In this document: positions 10,771-21,414 of the stretch, one piece after another
How the letters are laid out: each line of letters starts with the position of its first letter
Numbering within the stretch: position 1 is the first letter of the stretch
Source of the DNA: Symbiodinium natans
Lineage: Eukaryota; Sar; Dinophyceae; Suessiales; Symbiodiniaceae
Assembly: GCA_905221605.1 (NCBI GenBank)
Contig: CAJNDS010002735.1
Coordinates: forward strand, 122,001-186,000
DNA: 64,000 bases
Direction of reading: 5' to 3'
Notes under the pieces: model-generated
Databases searched by the model: none
What the model was told of the DNA's origin: nothing
The model's input: the letters and a program-made list of their open reading frames with translations, nothing else
Translations under genes and position numbers: made by a program

Positions 10771-12259
10771 TGTCCACGGTTCTCCTGCTGCCATGCTTGC
10801 TGCTGGTACCTGGCGACACAGCACACCTCACAGAACTGGGAGCTTAGGAAGGGGACCCCAATTTAGATCCCCAAATACCCCAAATTGCGTTGACGAGCAT
10901 GGTCAAGACTGGCTGGAAGTGGGGGTACAGGACCTTACCCTAAACCCCAAACCCTAGACCCCAAACCCCAAATCCCCAAAACCTCCCGGCCTCATTGGCG
11001 GCCGCTCTGGGGGAGGGGAGCGCGTGCGCTGGCGGCGCCGCCGCTCGTCCTCCATCTCCTGCCCGTTGAGAAGGTGACTTTGGTTGCGCTTTTTCGGGCT
11101 TGAGGTGGTTTTGGTTTTTGGGGCTTTAGGTGGGTCCGGGCTTTGAGAACATCTGGGCCCCTAAGTCTGAGGACCCACTTTTTGGGTGACCTGACCCCCC
11201 GCCTTAGTTCGTCGGTTCAGTGAACCCAGAAACCTCCCCAAAGAAATGCTCATAGCTCCCCCGCCTTTCGAAGAGAAAGCGAAGCATATGAGAACAAGAC
11301 TCAGTCCTTATAGAAATCCTGCAGAGACAACTCTTAGCAATGTGTGTATGATGTATACACATCTACATGTACGTGTACTTCTATACATACACATCTACAT
11401 CTTTGGCATGTGGTTATGTCTTTGCTCATAGCTCGCACGACTACGATTATATCGAGGCCCTGGCCTGCTGCTGCCTCACAAGCTGCTGCCGGAGCTCTGC
11501 CTATCCGGAGCTTCAGTAGCACTGCAGGGATGCTAGCGGATTGGTGGCTCAGGAGTTTGGGGATTTCTGCTGGCTTGGGGGTGTGGGATTTTCAGGGGAT
11601 TTCGGGGCTGGTATCGGAGTGCAGCTTGCTGCTTTCCACCCCCTTCTCCGCCTTCCCCCATCACAAAATCAGCTGCCCCCACAAACAGCTACCAAAGACT
11701 CGCGCCCCTGCCTGCATCTGTTGCTGCTGTTCCAGCTGCCTCTTTTGCATCTCCAACTGATCCCGCAGCCTTGGATCCGGGGCACTCTTTGGTTTCGGCT
11801 TGGGAAGAAAGAAGCTCACTGAACTCAATCCACCCTAAACCCTAAACCCCCTAAACCCTGAACCCTGAACCCTGAACCCTGAACCCTAACCCCCCCCCCC
11901 GAAGAGGCTCCAAGCCACTGCTCCTGCAGCCGCCGCTGCTCCTCCATCTCTTTGCTTTGGAGCACCATCTGGCAGGTGCAGTTTAGGGTTTAGGGTTTAG
12001 GGTCTAGGGTTTAGGGTTTAGGGTTTAGGGTGTAGGGTGTAGGGTTTAGGGTTTAGGGTTTAGGGTTTATTAGGAGTTGAGGAGCTTAGGGCTTTCGGGT
12101 TTCGGGTTCTAGGGTTCGGGGTTTAGGGTGCTAAGGCTTTAGGATATAAGGGTTTTAGGGTTCTGCGCCCTCCTTGAAGCTCAGACAAGGGAAGGCCGCC
12201 CCATCATTTCGTGATGCCTCTCCGCCATGCTGTGGATGCTGCGGATGCTGCTGGTCCTC
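10771..12259 (-). CDS. Q/E/R-rich coiled-coil protein, multi-exon (partial)
   Basis: Minus-strand exons join in frame: 12218-12259 (tentative, EDQQHPQHPQH), 11924-11968 (MVLQSKEMEEQRRLQ), 11712-11798 (PKPKSAPDPRLRDQLEMQKR...), 11465-11494 (LRQQLVRQQQ), 11000-11058 (EMEDERRRRQRTRSPPPER), 10771-10809 (YQQQAWQQENRGQ). Donors are GA, GC, GC, GC and GT; acceptors are AG. Composition (Gln, Glu, Arg; heptad-like) predicts an extended alpha-helical, charged protein; I recognise no family. The introns at 11799-11923 and 11969-12217 are largely telomeric repeat. The beginning and end of the gene are not found. Phase agreement across five joins supports the model; function is unknown. Confidence 0.6.
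11833..12068. repeat. Two telomeric tracts in short introns
   Basis: 11833-11892 is CCCTAAA/CCCTGAA, coding-strand sense TTCAGGG, within the 125-bp intron 11799-11923. 11981-12068 is TTTAGGG within intron 11969-12217. Confidence 0.88.
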
Positions 12260-12294
12260 CTCATTGCAGGGTGGGAAGGGACTTGGTAGGGCTT

Positions 12295-12412
12295 GTAGGG
12301 TTTAGGGTGTTAAGGGTGTAGGGGTTAGGGTTTAGGGTGCAGGGCTTAGGGTTGAAGGTTTAGGGTTTAGGGTTGAGGGTTTAGGGTTGAGGGTTTAGGG
12401 TTTAGGGGAGCT
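12295..12412 (+). repeat. Telomeric array, degenerate
   Basis: TTTAGGG with GGTTGAGGG, GTGTAGGG and similar variants. Confidence 0.85.
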
Positions 12413-12504
12413 TGCAGACTTGGGCGCTGCGAAGAAAAGAGCGTGGGGGGGGGATGCCTTCTAAACGTGAAGCTCCGCGCAACTCCAGCTCAAACGCCCC
12501 GAAG

Positions 12505-13078
12505 GCCTTACTAAACCCTAAAACCGTAACACCCTACCACCCCTAAAACCCTAAAACCCTAAAACCCTAAAGCCCTAAAACCCTAAAACCCTAAAACCCT
12601 GAAACCCTAAAACCCCTAAAACCCCTAAAACCCTAAAACCCTAAAACCCTAAAACCCCTAAAACCCTAAAACCCCTAAAACCCCTAAAACCCTAAAACCC
12701 TAAAACCCCAAAACCCCTAAAACCCTAAAACCCTAAAACCCTAAAACCCTAAAACCCTAAAACCCCTAAAACCCTAAAACCCTAAAATCCCTAAAACCCC
12801 AAAACCCTAAAACCCTAAAACCCTAAAACCCTAAAACCCTAAAACCCTAAAACCCTAAAACCCCTAACACCCCTAAAACCCTAAAACCCTAAAACCCTAA
12901 ACCCTTAAAACCCGAAAACCCGAAAACCCTAAAACCCCGAAACCCTAAAACCCTAAAACCCTAAAACCCTAAAACCCTAAAACCCCTAAAACCCTAAAAC
13001 CCTAAAACCCCTAAAACCCTAAAACCCTAAAACCCCTAAAACCCCTAAAACCCTAAGACCCTAAAACCCTAAAAGCCA
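12505..13078 (-). repeat. Large (CCCTAAAA)n octamer array
   Basis: About 570 bp of CCCTAAAA (8-bp) with interspersed CCCCTAAAA (9-bp) units, about 70 copies. It is the longest telomere-like array in the window and differs from the heptamer by one extra A. Confidence 0.95.
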
Positions 13079-13167
13079 AACCTTCAACCCAAAGTTGCCA
13101 GGCGACCCCGAGCGTGAGGGACTGGACCCCGAGGTCCTGAGGCAAGTAGTCTACGCTTCTCAGGGAT

Positions 13168-13256
13168 GATAAGGGTTTAGGGTTTAGGGTTAAGGGTTTA
13201 GGGCTTAGGGTTTAGGGTTTGGGGTTAGGGTTTAGGGTTTAGGGTTTGGGGTTGAT
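13168..13256 (+). repeat. Telomeric array
   Basis: TTTAGGG with TTTGGGG variants. The adjacent minus-strand island at about 13095-13160 (DLGVQSLTLGVAWQLW after a CCTCAG acceptor) looks like an exon of an unidentified gene. Confidence 0.88.
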
Positions 13257-13261
13257 TAGGA

Positions 13262-13372
13262 GTTGGGATGTCCCCCCCCTTATACTAAGAATCCTAAATA
13301 TGGACCACAATCAAGGGCACCATAACCCCCACCAAGGACTGTTCGTATAAGAGGGGCATCCCAAATTAGAAG
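13262..13372. repeat. Family B repeat, two copies in inverted orientation
   Basis: GTTGGGATGTCCCCCC...TTATACTAAG (13262-13325) is followed by GGACTGTTCGTATAAGAGGG...CATCCCAAA (13330-13372). The outer ends are inverted repeats of each other (TTGGGATG / CATCCCAA). Confidence 0.6.
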
Positions 13373-14643
13373 TAGTGTAATGATTATGTGGGGGTTCCCT
13401 AAATTAGGGTCCCTTTTGGGTTCCTTGATAACAGAACCCTCTTATTCAGGGTATTTACAAAGGGACCATCCTTCTGAGAAATGACCATGTATGATTCGTA
13501 TCATGAATCATATGTCTTACTATTATGATTAGTCTGAGTATTACGATCAGAAGCATGCTATTCTGACTAGTACTATTTTTGTTCTTACCTTTGCCACGTG
13601 CTTTGTTACGGTGATGGGTAGTGTCGCGGTCATTCTTTGCGTTGCTGCCATCGCTGCTGCTGTTGCCGTGGTACCTTTTTCTCTTGCTCTTTTCTCCACC
13701 AAGATTCTCTACAACAAAAAAAGAAACCTAAGAATCCCAAACCCTGAAAGAACCCAAACTGTCCGAACCGCCCGAACCCTAAACCGCTTTCGCGGGGCCT
13801 CGTGAGGAGCGGCACCCAGGGCCCGTAGCTGGCCAGACTGCAAGAGCCGGGAGGTTTCGGGGGCTTAGGGTCCTAGTGGTTGCAAGAGCCTTCACGTGGG
13901 GGGTTTCGGGTTTCGGGGTGTATAGGGTCTAGGGCACCGTGCTGGGGCCGATTCAAGATTGACATGAAAGTTGGATGGAAGCAGGTAGCCCGGCGGTGAT
14001 TCCCGCACAACGGCTCAAGGACAAGAGCGAAAGCGTCCGGGGCCACGCACCTGTGCTGACGCCTCGTGAGGGATGGGGACTCGGAAATCCGCGGCGGAGG
14101 GGCCGTCCCAGGCCCGGAACCTCGGAACTTTTGGGGCCCTTTTCATGGGCCTTTCCGGCATCACCATACTGCGAATTCCTTGCAGAGATACAGTGGAAAG
14201 CAAGTCTCTTCACGCGGCTTTCTCGGGGACGGTGAGCTCTCAAGCTCAAGGCCCCGAAGCACTCAAGCCCACTATGGCAGAACTGTGAATTGAGATCCCC
14301 GGCGGTGCTTGCACGGCGCCAGCCGCCATCCTGGAGGGATTGCATGCAAGACCGCATGTTTGGGGGGCGGTTCAAGAAGTGGAGCGCACAAAGACTCCAC
14401 TTTCACGACCTCTACCAGTAGCGTGGCGAAGGTGTGCCTCAAAACCTCCCAGACCCTCGTCGTGACATGAGATAGGTGTATAGATGCAAACATAGGACAT
14501 AGATGATAGTAGAGATAAGTGCAACACTTACAGGTGCATGTATGAAAGACCCTTTGGCCACTCAGGCACCTCATGGACTGCGAGATCTGATGGTCGCCCT
14601 CCAAGGTATGGGTCACCTGGCGAGACATTTTTTAGGGGATCAC

Positions 14644-16330
14644 CGGGCGTCGCGCCCAAGCGCACAAACGAGGGCCCGACCAGGAGTGCGTAGGCCCCTG
14701 CGAGGAGCAGAGGGCCGAAGAAGAACTCCTCTCCAGTCAACGCATGCGGCCCGAAACCCTTGCGACCCTGCCACTTCCCCATCCAGGATCTCAGCATTCG
14801 AGGGCCACCCGTGTAGAACCCATGGGTTTCTGGGTTACGGGCTTGAGGGTTTAGGGCTTAGAGTTTAGGGTTAAGGTCTGACCAATTGGACATTCGCGAC
14901 TTCTGAAGCTCCTCAAGGAGGACCACCAGCGCGCCCTGGCAGAGGGCACTCCCGTGGCTTTGCCTGGAACCTTCCTCCTTCCTCCCCATTGCAACAGCAA
15001 GGCTGGGAGGCTTAGTGTCTGCTGCTTTTTGCGATTGTACAGACCCCTAAACCCTAAACCCCAAACCCTAAACCCTCTTATGTGAGGCTCCGGCTGCCGC
15101 CCAGGTCTCGGTGTCCGCGACGGTCACGGTGGCAAAGAAGCCCATGATGACATACACAGAGACGATCAGCGTCTGGCAGTAGCCCGGTTGGGGCTTCAAG
15201 AAAAGGCAGTGAAAGGTTTTGGGGGTGAAGCTTCGATAAGCTCTTGAAGCTACACGAGTCCTGCCACAACAGACCTACAAGCCACCAAGTTTGATGGCAG
15301 CTATGCTGAGGTCACGACCAATAAGGTGATTGCCTGGGCGCGCGCAGACGTGGGAAGGGGGAAACACCGAGTGCTCTTCTTTGTTGTGCTCGACGCCCCT
15401 AGCTAAGGATGCACGATGCGCCGACGCTCCACACGGTTGAAGTTGAAACCTCGAGCCCCCCTGTTCCCGTGCTGCCGAGATGCCCAGAAGAGAAGGTTCC
15501 TCACGCGCCACTCCTTGAGCTTCAACCTCGGAAGTCGCAAGCCTCCCACTTACAATGCTCACTCACAGTCCTATATATATAAAACATTTATTTTGGGGGT
15601 TGCTATAATCTCTACTCAGGACTGTTAGTATAAGGGGGGACATCCCAACCTCCCCAGATTTGCCTTCAGCCCAAAACCTTCGTGAGAGGACCAAGCCTTG
15701 GGACTTTGGGGGTCAGAAAGCTCAAGACAAAAGGAGACCCGAAACCACAATTGAAGAAGAGAACCCTAAACCCTCTTATCGAACCCTAGGCCCGGTAGAA
15801 GAAAACCCTAAACCCTAAACCCTCACAAAAAAACCTAAACCCTCTTATGGAACCCTAAGCCCTGAAAAGGAGGGCCTAAATCCCTGAACCTGAAAAATAC
15901 CTGGCTGGTTGCATTTGGGGCGCGCAACTGGCGCAAAAATGCAACCCTAGACCCGAAGAAAACCCGATTTAAAAACGAAAATTCAAATAAAAAAGAAAAC
16001 TGAAAAAAAAAAAAAAAGTGAACTGGACCCCCGAATAAAGGGTGGGCAGCTGGAGTTCCACGTTGCCGTGCGCAGACTTGAAGCTCTGTCTCCTCGCGAC
16101 GTCCGGGGTCTAGGGTTTGGGGTTTGGGGTTTGGGGTTTGGGGTTTGGGGTTTGGGGTTTGGGGTTTGGGGTTTAGGGTTTGGGGTTTAGGGTTTGGGGT
16201 TAAGGGTTTGGGGCCTTATGATACCAGAGGGATCTCCTGAGCGCCACGAGCCCATAGATCATCAGGTCACTGACCAGGGCCGAGGCTAATCCCAGGAGGA
16301 GGGTTATGCCGAGACCTCCTCCCGCGAGGC
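14644..16330 (-). CDS. Polytopic membrane protein, multi-exon (partial)
   Basis: Three minus-strand exons join in frame: 16215-16330 (LAGGGLGITLLLGLASALVS... then YGLVALRRSLWYHK; GC donor), 15074-15172 (TLIVSVYVIMGFFATVTVAD...; GT donor that starts a GTTTAGGG repeat), 14644-14767 (GRKGFGPHALTGEEFFFGPL... then AYALLVGPSFVRLGATP; GT donor). Each exon carries one hydrophobic stretch long enough to span a membrane. The intron 15173-16214 includes telomeric tracts and a family B element. Flanking islands at 13800-13860 and 16960-17010 may be further exons. The family is not recognised. Confidence 0.6.
15040..15075 (-). repeat. Telomeric tract at a splice donor
   Basis: Four to five CCCTAAA/CCCCAAA units. 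On the coding strand the intron begins directly with GTTTAGGG at the end of exon 15074-15172. Confidence 0.8.
15594..15655 (+). repeat. Family B short repeat, copy
   Basis: GGGGGTTGCTATAATCTCTA then GGACTGTTAGTATAAGGGGG and CATCCCAA. It lies in the intron 15173-16214 of the membrane-protein gene. Confidence 0.6.
15765..15860 (-). repeat. Scattered CCCTAAA units
   Basis: AACCCTAAACCCTCTTATGGA and related units, degenerate. Within the same intron. Confidence 0.7.
16106..16214 (+). repeat. TTTGGGG variant array
   Basis: About 11 TTTGGGG units with a few TTTAGGG. It ends exactly at the GC donor of exon 16215-16330. Confidence 0.92.
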
Positions 16331-16549
16331 CTGGGAAGGGGGTGTCGGGTTTAGGGTTTAGGGGTTTGGGGTTTAGGGTTTAGGGGTTAGGGTGTAGGGT
16401 TTAGGGTGTAGGGGGGATTTTTGTTGGTGAAGGCTTTGGCTGGAGGATTGCTGGTGTGTGTGCTGGGGCTTGGGGTTGTGGGCATTCTGTTGAGGCGACA
16501 TTGGGGGGCTTTGCAATCCTCCGAGCTTCCCTGAAAGCCATGAGGGGGG

Positions 16550-16711
16550 CTTACGAAAATAGGGGACCCGAATATCAACCCCCAAATAGAAGGATCCCCT
16601 TATCATGACGACCCCAAGAAGGTACCTCGAAAGTTGCTAAGGCTGCTAAGGGGTACGAACATAGGGATAGACCCTCAAAGAGGAGGATCCCCTTATCATC
16701 AGGACCCCAAT
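16550..16711 (+). repeat. Family A element, tandem pair (copies 3 and 4)
   Basis: Copy 3 (16550-16634) begins TTACGAAAATAGGGGACCC, with core GAAGGATCCCCTTATCATGA and end GGTACCTCGAAAG. Copy 4 (16650-16711) repeats GGTACGAACATAGGGATAGA and GAGGATCCCCTTATCATCAG but lacks the right end. Confidence 0.7.
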
Positions 16712-16714
16712 CCC

Positions 16715-16957
16715 TAAACCCCCAACCCCAAACCTAAACCCTAAACCCTAAACCCTAAACGCTATAATTATAATAGGTAAGGCCCAAACCCTAACCCCTA
16801 AACCCTAAACCCTAAACCCTAAACCAGGTACCCCTAATATCGTAAACCCCCAGAAGGAGTCAAGATGCAGGCCGCTTCGGAGCCGGGTCCTGGCAAGGTC
16901 TTACAGGGCTGGGGGGGACCCTAAACCCTAAACCCTAAACCCTAAACCCTAAACCCT
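16715..16957 (-). repeat. CCCTAAA tracts
   Basis: Three tracts, at about 16715-16762, 16785-16826 and 16919-16957, separated by about 30-90 bp. Confidence 0.85.
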
Positions 16958-17039
16958 TGCTGCAGGCCGAGGTCGACTCCATAGAAAGCTTCGTGGGCAC
17001 TGGCATGCTTCAGGATCATAAACCCCTGATTTTCGGGAG

Positions 17040-17138
17040 TTTCTACGAGAGAAAAAATGGACCACCCACAATCTGGACCCTAAATATTAGGATTCTCTGA
17101 TAGTAAGGACCCCTGAATTTCGGAGTTCGGAAACCCCC
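17040..17138 (+). repeat. Family A element, copy 5
   Basis: TTCTACGAGAGAAAAAATGG...AATATTAGGATTCTCTGATA...ACCCCTGAATTTCGGAGTTC. More diverged than the other copies. Confidence 0.5.
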
Positions 17139-17139
17139 A

Positions 17140-17945
17140 ATTGTGGACACAGCACATCATACACTGTGAAAGGGGATTCCACAGCACTCGGGGGGCCTCC
17201 GTGGTGCGAACACCCCGCCCCACGACCAGCCGTAAGCTATCGCAATCGCAAGGATTGGTTTCTTGCTTCGTCTCTCGCGTTGTGTGAGGCACCAACGCCC
17301 TGTACACGACAGATGGTGCAAAACCAGGCCACACTGGAGTTTGGCTGCCCATTGAAACCATGCAGCCGTGGCCCTAAACCCTGAGCCCTCAACGGAAACT
17401 TCAAACTCCAACGCCCTCCCCAAATCCGTAAAACCGAGTAGCCTCAACTCGTTGGGTCACAAGGGTCACGGGCCGCACGAGAGTGAAACCTGTAGCTGCC
17501 CGCGCAGGTCCGGGCTCCCTCACAGAAAAGTGAACCTCTCTAACTCGAAATCATCGCAATCATACCCTTTGGCGTGCTGGGCATCTGGGCTTGAAGGGCT
17601 CTATGGCAGGGCTTGTGGCTCCCCAAGAAAGATGAGGGTCTCAAACTCTGAGAGGGTGCCAGGGCCTCATGAAGCGCTCCCTTGCAACACAGTGTTGCAC
17701 TGCACCTGAGGGAACGCGGCTCTGCGCCACTGAGTCCCCAGGCATAACCATTCGCGAAGGACTCCAGTTAATCGCACAGAAACGCAAGGATGAAGGTTTC
17801 AGACTTCTCCGGACCCTGAATGGTCGGAAATGGTCTCGGTGGTGCTACAGGACTACGTGACAGATCTACTTTTCGCTCTACGACACGCCCATCAACTTTG
17901 CAGACCGAAACCTTCACTGGCTTTGTACATGCGGACAGTCGGGCT
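17140..17945. other. No gene assigned
   Basis: Probable 3' flank of the 340-residue gene and its intergenic spacer. Open frames are short and unconvincing; no telomeric repeats. Confidence 0.4.
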
Positions 17946-18968
17946 TCAGTCAAGTCCGGCAACCATCTCCCACTCCTCTGACTGCTCTGACCTCTCTGAT
18001 TCCGACTCTTCGGACTCGGACTCTGACGCGCTGGCACCAGAATCTGAGATCTCCTCCTCCAAGGGCTCCAGGGGATCCCACGCCTCATCCGCCGCGGCCT
18101 CCGCCGCGGCCTCCGCCCCGGGCTCTTCTGCTTCGATGCGAGGGCTCGGCACAGGAGGGCTCTGTCCACAGAGCCGGGAGTGAAAAGAGAAGAAGACAAG
18201 GAGGCAGAGGCTCAGGGAGGATGCCAAGCCGTGCACATAGCCGTGCCCATAATGGTACACCTCCTGCCTGTTCATCGTGCCTTGCAGCTTCTGAAGTTGG
18301 GCCATCGCCAACTCGTCCGTTGTGACCTTCTGAGGCTCCGTAGGACATGAGCCGGAGGGCTCAGGCTGCTCCCTGAGACCGTCGATGGTCTTCTGCTTCT
18401 CTCGAGAGCGCTCTCGCAACCTCCTCACGGTCTCTTTCAGCTCCTGCTTCTCCAAGCCCGCGATGCGCAAGGCCTCGAGGAGGTGCTGGTTCTCCTGCAC
18501 GAAGGACTTCTGGGCATCTTGAAACTCTTGAGACTGCTGGCGCATGGTGCGGATCTCCTCTTCGAGCCTTTGGTTCTCCTTCGTCAGCCTCTCGTTCGCG
18601 GCTTGCTTCTCCCTGGTGTTCTCGCGCACCCTCCTCAAGGTCTCTTTGAGCTCCTGCTTCTCAGCGACTGCCTCTCGCATCTCAGACATCGTCGCCTGGG
18701 TGCTCTGACGTGCCCTCTCCCAAGCAGCCGTGACATCCTGCCTCACCGTCTCCTGCTGCTCTGCCACCCTGTGCCTAATGCCGGTGAGCAGGTCATGCGT
18801 GTGCTGCCGCGCTTGCCCCAACAATCGAAAGAAGTTCTCCTTCTTCTCCTTCCACTGGCACCCGGAGTGGCCGAAGTGGCTGAAACCGTGGCACCCGGAG
18901 CGCCTGCTGTGACGGGCCCCGGCAAGGGAGACAAGGACCAAGAAGAAGAAGGCGAATACACGGCTCAT
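17946..18968 (-). CDS. Secretory-pathway coiled-coil protein with acidic tail, 340 aa, intronless
   Basis: The first 18 residues (MSRVFAFFFLVLVSLAGA) are a typical signal peptide. Residues of about 20-40 are His/Gly/Cys-rich, 40-200 form a long charged coiled coil with an internal duplication (EKQELKETLRRVREN and EKQELKETVRRLRER), a hydrophobic stretch near 245-268 (SSLSLCLLVFFSF) could be a membrane anchor, and the last 65 residues are Ala/Glu/Ser-rich and very acidic. The protein would enter the ER and probably stay membrane-bound with the acidic tail on the other side. No catalytic motif is seen and I do not recognise the family. The single-exon structure contrasts with the multi-exon neighbours. 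Confidence 0.8.
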   Translation of the reverse strand: MSRVFAFFFLVLVSLAGARHSRRSGCHGFSHFGHSGCQWKEKKENFFRLLGQARQHTHDLLTGIRHRVAEQQETVRQDVTAAWERARQSTQATMSEMREAVAEKQELKETLRRVRENTREKQAANERLTKENQRLEEEIRTMRQQSQEFQDAQKSFVQENQHLLEALRIAGLEKQELKETVRRLRERSREKQKTIDGLREQPEPSGSCPTEPQKVTTDELAMAQLQKLQGTMNRQEVYHYGHGYVHGLASSLSLCLLVFFSFHSRLCGQSPPVPSPRIEAEEPGAEAAAEAAADEAWDPLEPLEEEISDSGASASESESEESESERSEQSEEWEMVAGLD

Positions 18969-19157
18969 GGTGTTTCAAGTGAGCTGTGGGTGGGGACTTG
19001 TCGGTCTGAAAGGACTACCTGCTGCCGCGCTTAAGCCTCCACACGCCCTTCGGACAAGCGGCCGAGCTTCTCCAACCCTGCAGCCACAGCCCCCTATACT
19101 CTCCCACCCTACACGCCTACGCTGGACCTACAGGGTCTGAAGTTGGAAACCCCATCT

Positions 19158-19322
19158 TCAGCTACGGAGGTCAACAATTACAACAATTACAAGACCCTGA
19201 GCCTTCAGTGATTCAGTGAGCGAGCCGCTCAGCAACCTCAGCAACCTCAGCATCTCGGCTCGTCCTGATGCTCCGGATTGGAAGAAGAGGGCAGCCAGAG
19301 CCCCCGCGAAGAAGATCTTCAT
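19158..19322 (-). CDS. Short ORF with signal-peptide-like N-terminus
   Basis: 54 codons beginning MKIFFAGALAALFFQSGASG, a convincing secretion signal, followed by a Leu-rich tail (LRLLRLLSGSLTESLKAQG). It could be the first exon of a secreted protein or a short independent peptide gene. It sits between two intronless minus-strand genes. Tentative. Confidence 0.35.
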   Translation of the reverse strand: MKIFFAGALAALFFQSGASGRAEMLRLLRLLSGSLTESLKAQGLVIVVIVDLRS

Positions 19323-19983
19323 GAAGATGATCTCGGTCGTGAAATTTGGATCAAAAAGTGCAGGCTTTGGGGCTTCCGGGGCTTGGGATTCTGGTGCGTT
19401 TTCGGGGGGAGGGGGGGCGGCGGTATTTGAAGATTCGCGACCTTCGCCATGTCCCGAACTTATCTGACGTTCTTGAATAGCGCAAGGGCATCATTGCGAG
19501 TTTTGTGTTAAAACCCCAAACGCTAAGCCCGAAGTCCCCAAACCCTAAACTCTACAGCCAGTTCCCGTTCCGGGCCTGGAAAGGTCAAGGGCTGGGGACT
19601 TTAGGGGTTCGCGGCCTCACAAGGCCGCACTGGCTGCAAAACTTGGGCTTAGGATTTTGGCTTCAGGGACTCGAAAATATGATTGCACCCGCTTCGCAGT
19701 TGTTTCTGCTTGGGGTCTTGTGCTTGCAATGACAAGACTCGACCAGACAGCGATATAACGCTGCGCCTAAGGTAAAGCCCTGTGGGAAGCGACTGGCCAT
19801 GCAAAGTTTCGGACTTCCGTCCATGGCACAACGAGAACAACAATGACGTCATGGTAACTACTGACACTGGCAAGAATATGCAAGAGTGCCAGCCAAAGAT
19901 AGCGATGCGATGGACAATCACTTCTGAAGAACTTGTCAAGGCCCTGCCATCCCTGAGGAAGGCCCTTTGCCTTTCCTATTCCG

Positions 19984-21414
19984 TCACCGCTGCCGCTTCT
20001 GCGCACGCTCCGTAAGTCCCTCGCTTTTCGAGGACTGAGCTGGGCGCTTGCAGCCTGATCCCGAAACGTCTGACAAGAGACGGATCCGCTCCAGTAAGAG
20101 CCTCCTCCTCCCCCGGACCTGAGTATCCAGCTCCAAGTTGTCTGCGGCTATGCTGATTTGGGTGGCTTCTTCTTCGGCTGACCGCTTTGAGATGCGATTG
20201 TTTCGCACATCTTGCTCCAGCCCTCGTAGCCGCTCCTCCAGTACTGACAGCTCACTCAATTCACCCGCGAAGCCATCGATGCGGCGCCGCAAGGATTCTC
20301 GTCGGCGCTCGGCAGCCTGGTCATCTCTGGCCAGGACCAGCCTGTCAGCAGCAGCACGGATACTCCTGGCCGCTTCCATGGATTGCCTCGAGATGGCTCC
20401 CTTCACTTCAAGCGAGCGCAGCGAGCGCAGCTGCTCCTCTAAGTCAGACAGGTGATCGTCGGAGTCTAGCAGAAATGAAATGCTTTCACGCAGGCCGTGC
20501 CTGCGCTCTTTTGCCTGCTGGTCGTCCTCTGCAACTGCCAAACCGTCAATGGCATGCAGTATGTTCATTCCCTCATCCGCCATTCTGCTGCGGTCTAGCT
20601 GGTGCTCTTGCACAGCACTCACAAGCCTCCGGACCCTTTCTTCCAGGTTGGCAATCTCAGCAGCGCTCCGCTCCCTCACCGTCACAAGCGCAACGAAAGA
20701 TTGGACCCGATTGATCAGATCCTTTCTCCTGCCAAGCGCAAAGGGGACAAGTTGAAGGCTGTTGGCTTCCAAACGGATATGGGCCGCCTGTTGCTCTGCG
20801 TCGCGGGGGATACCAATACAGGCGCGTTCCACAAGCTTCTGCAGGCGTTCTTCCAGCGCGGAAATGCGAAGAAGCGAATCCAGCAATGCTGTGATTCTTC
20901 CCTGCAGGTCGCGCCTCCGGTTGTCTGCAGCCTGGTCGTCCCTGGCCAACACCAGTCTGTCTGCAGCTTCCCAGATACTCCTCCCCTGACCTTGCGCAGC
21001 CTGCTCCGACACCTCAACAGACTGCACTTGGTCTTCAAGTTGCCGCAGCCGCTGTTCTAAGTCGGACAGCAAGCCGTCAGAGTCCAGCAGGAAAGAGACG
21101 TGCTTGCGGAGAGTGTGACCCCGCTGTCTTGTCTCGCGATCATCTGCAGCAACCACCAGTTCATCGACAGAACGCCGTATATGCATGCCCGCCTCCATCA
21201 TCGTTCGCCGGTCGATTCGCCTCTCCCGGACATCTGCCAACAGCCTCCGCACCCGCTCCTCCAAGCGAGCAATCTCAGACACCGGGCCGCCATAGCTGCT
21301 AAGGTTGCCCATGGTGAGGAGGTTGTTCGGGATCTCTGCATTTTCAAAGCTTGGGAAAAATGTGTAATCTGCTCTCGACAACATCAGCTGGAGCCAAGCC
21401 GCAACAGCTACCAA
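19984..21414 (-). CDS. Repeated coiled-coil protein with basic C-terminus, 476 aa, intronless
   Basis: After an N-terminal stretch (MVAVAAWLQLML...), residues of about 48-450 consist of four to five degenerate repeats of about 85-95 residues. Each has the pattern LEERVRRL...VRERRIDR, an AADRLVLARDDQAA-like segment, then RRESLRRRI and a leucine cluster (FLLDSD..LSDLEE). These are amphipathic helices predicting a long spectrin-like or rod-shaped coiled coil. The C-terminus (KRPAQSSK...RAQKRQR) resembles a bipartite nuclear localisation signal. No family recognised. The opposite strand is also open, but the repeat periodicity is meaningful only on this strand. Confidence 0.8.
   Translation of the reverse strand: MVAVAAWLQLMLSRADYTFFPSFENAEIPNNLLTMGNLSSYGGPVSEIARLEERVRRLLADVRERRIDRRTMMEAGMHIRRSVDELVVAADDRETRQRGHTLRKHVSFLLDSDGLLSDLEQRLRQLEDQVQSVEVSEQAAQGQGRSIWEAADRLVLARDDQAADNRRRDLQGRITALLDSLLRISALEERLQKLVERACIGIPRDAEQQAAHIRLEANSLQLVPFALGRRKDLINRVQSFVALVTVRERSAAEIANLEERVRRLVSAVQEHQLDRSRMADEGMNILHAIDGLAVAEDDQQAKERRHGLRESISFLLDSDDHLSDLEEQLRSLRSLEVKGAISRQSMEAARSIRAAADRLVLARDDQAAERRRESLRRRIDGFAGELSELSVLEERLRGLEQDVRNNRISKRSAEEEATQISIAADNLELDTQVRGRRRLLLERIRLLSDVSGSGCKRPAQSSKSEGLTERAQKRQR

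Noticed and set aside
12505-13078. CRISPR array
   Set aside because: The short repeated units have no spacers; it is a telomere-like tandem array in eukaryotic DNA.
13990-14020. GGCTCAAG matches as further spliced-leader relics (also near 38070 and 50050)
   Set aside because: Only 8-9 bases match; expected by chance in 64 kb.
20138-21060. Several plus-strand open frames opposite the 476-residue gene
   Set aside because: They mirror the helical repeat on the other strand and have no independent motif.
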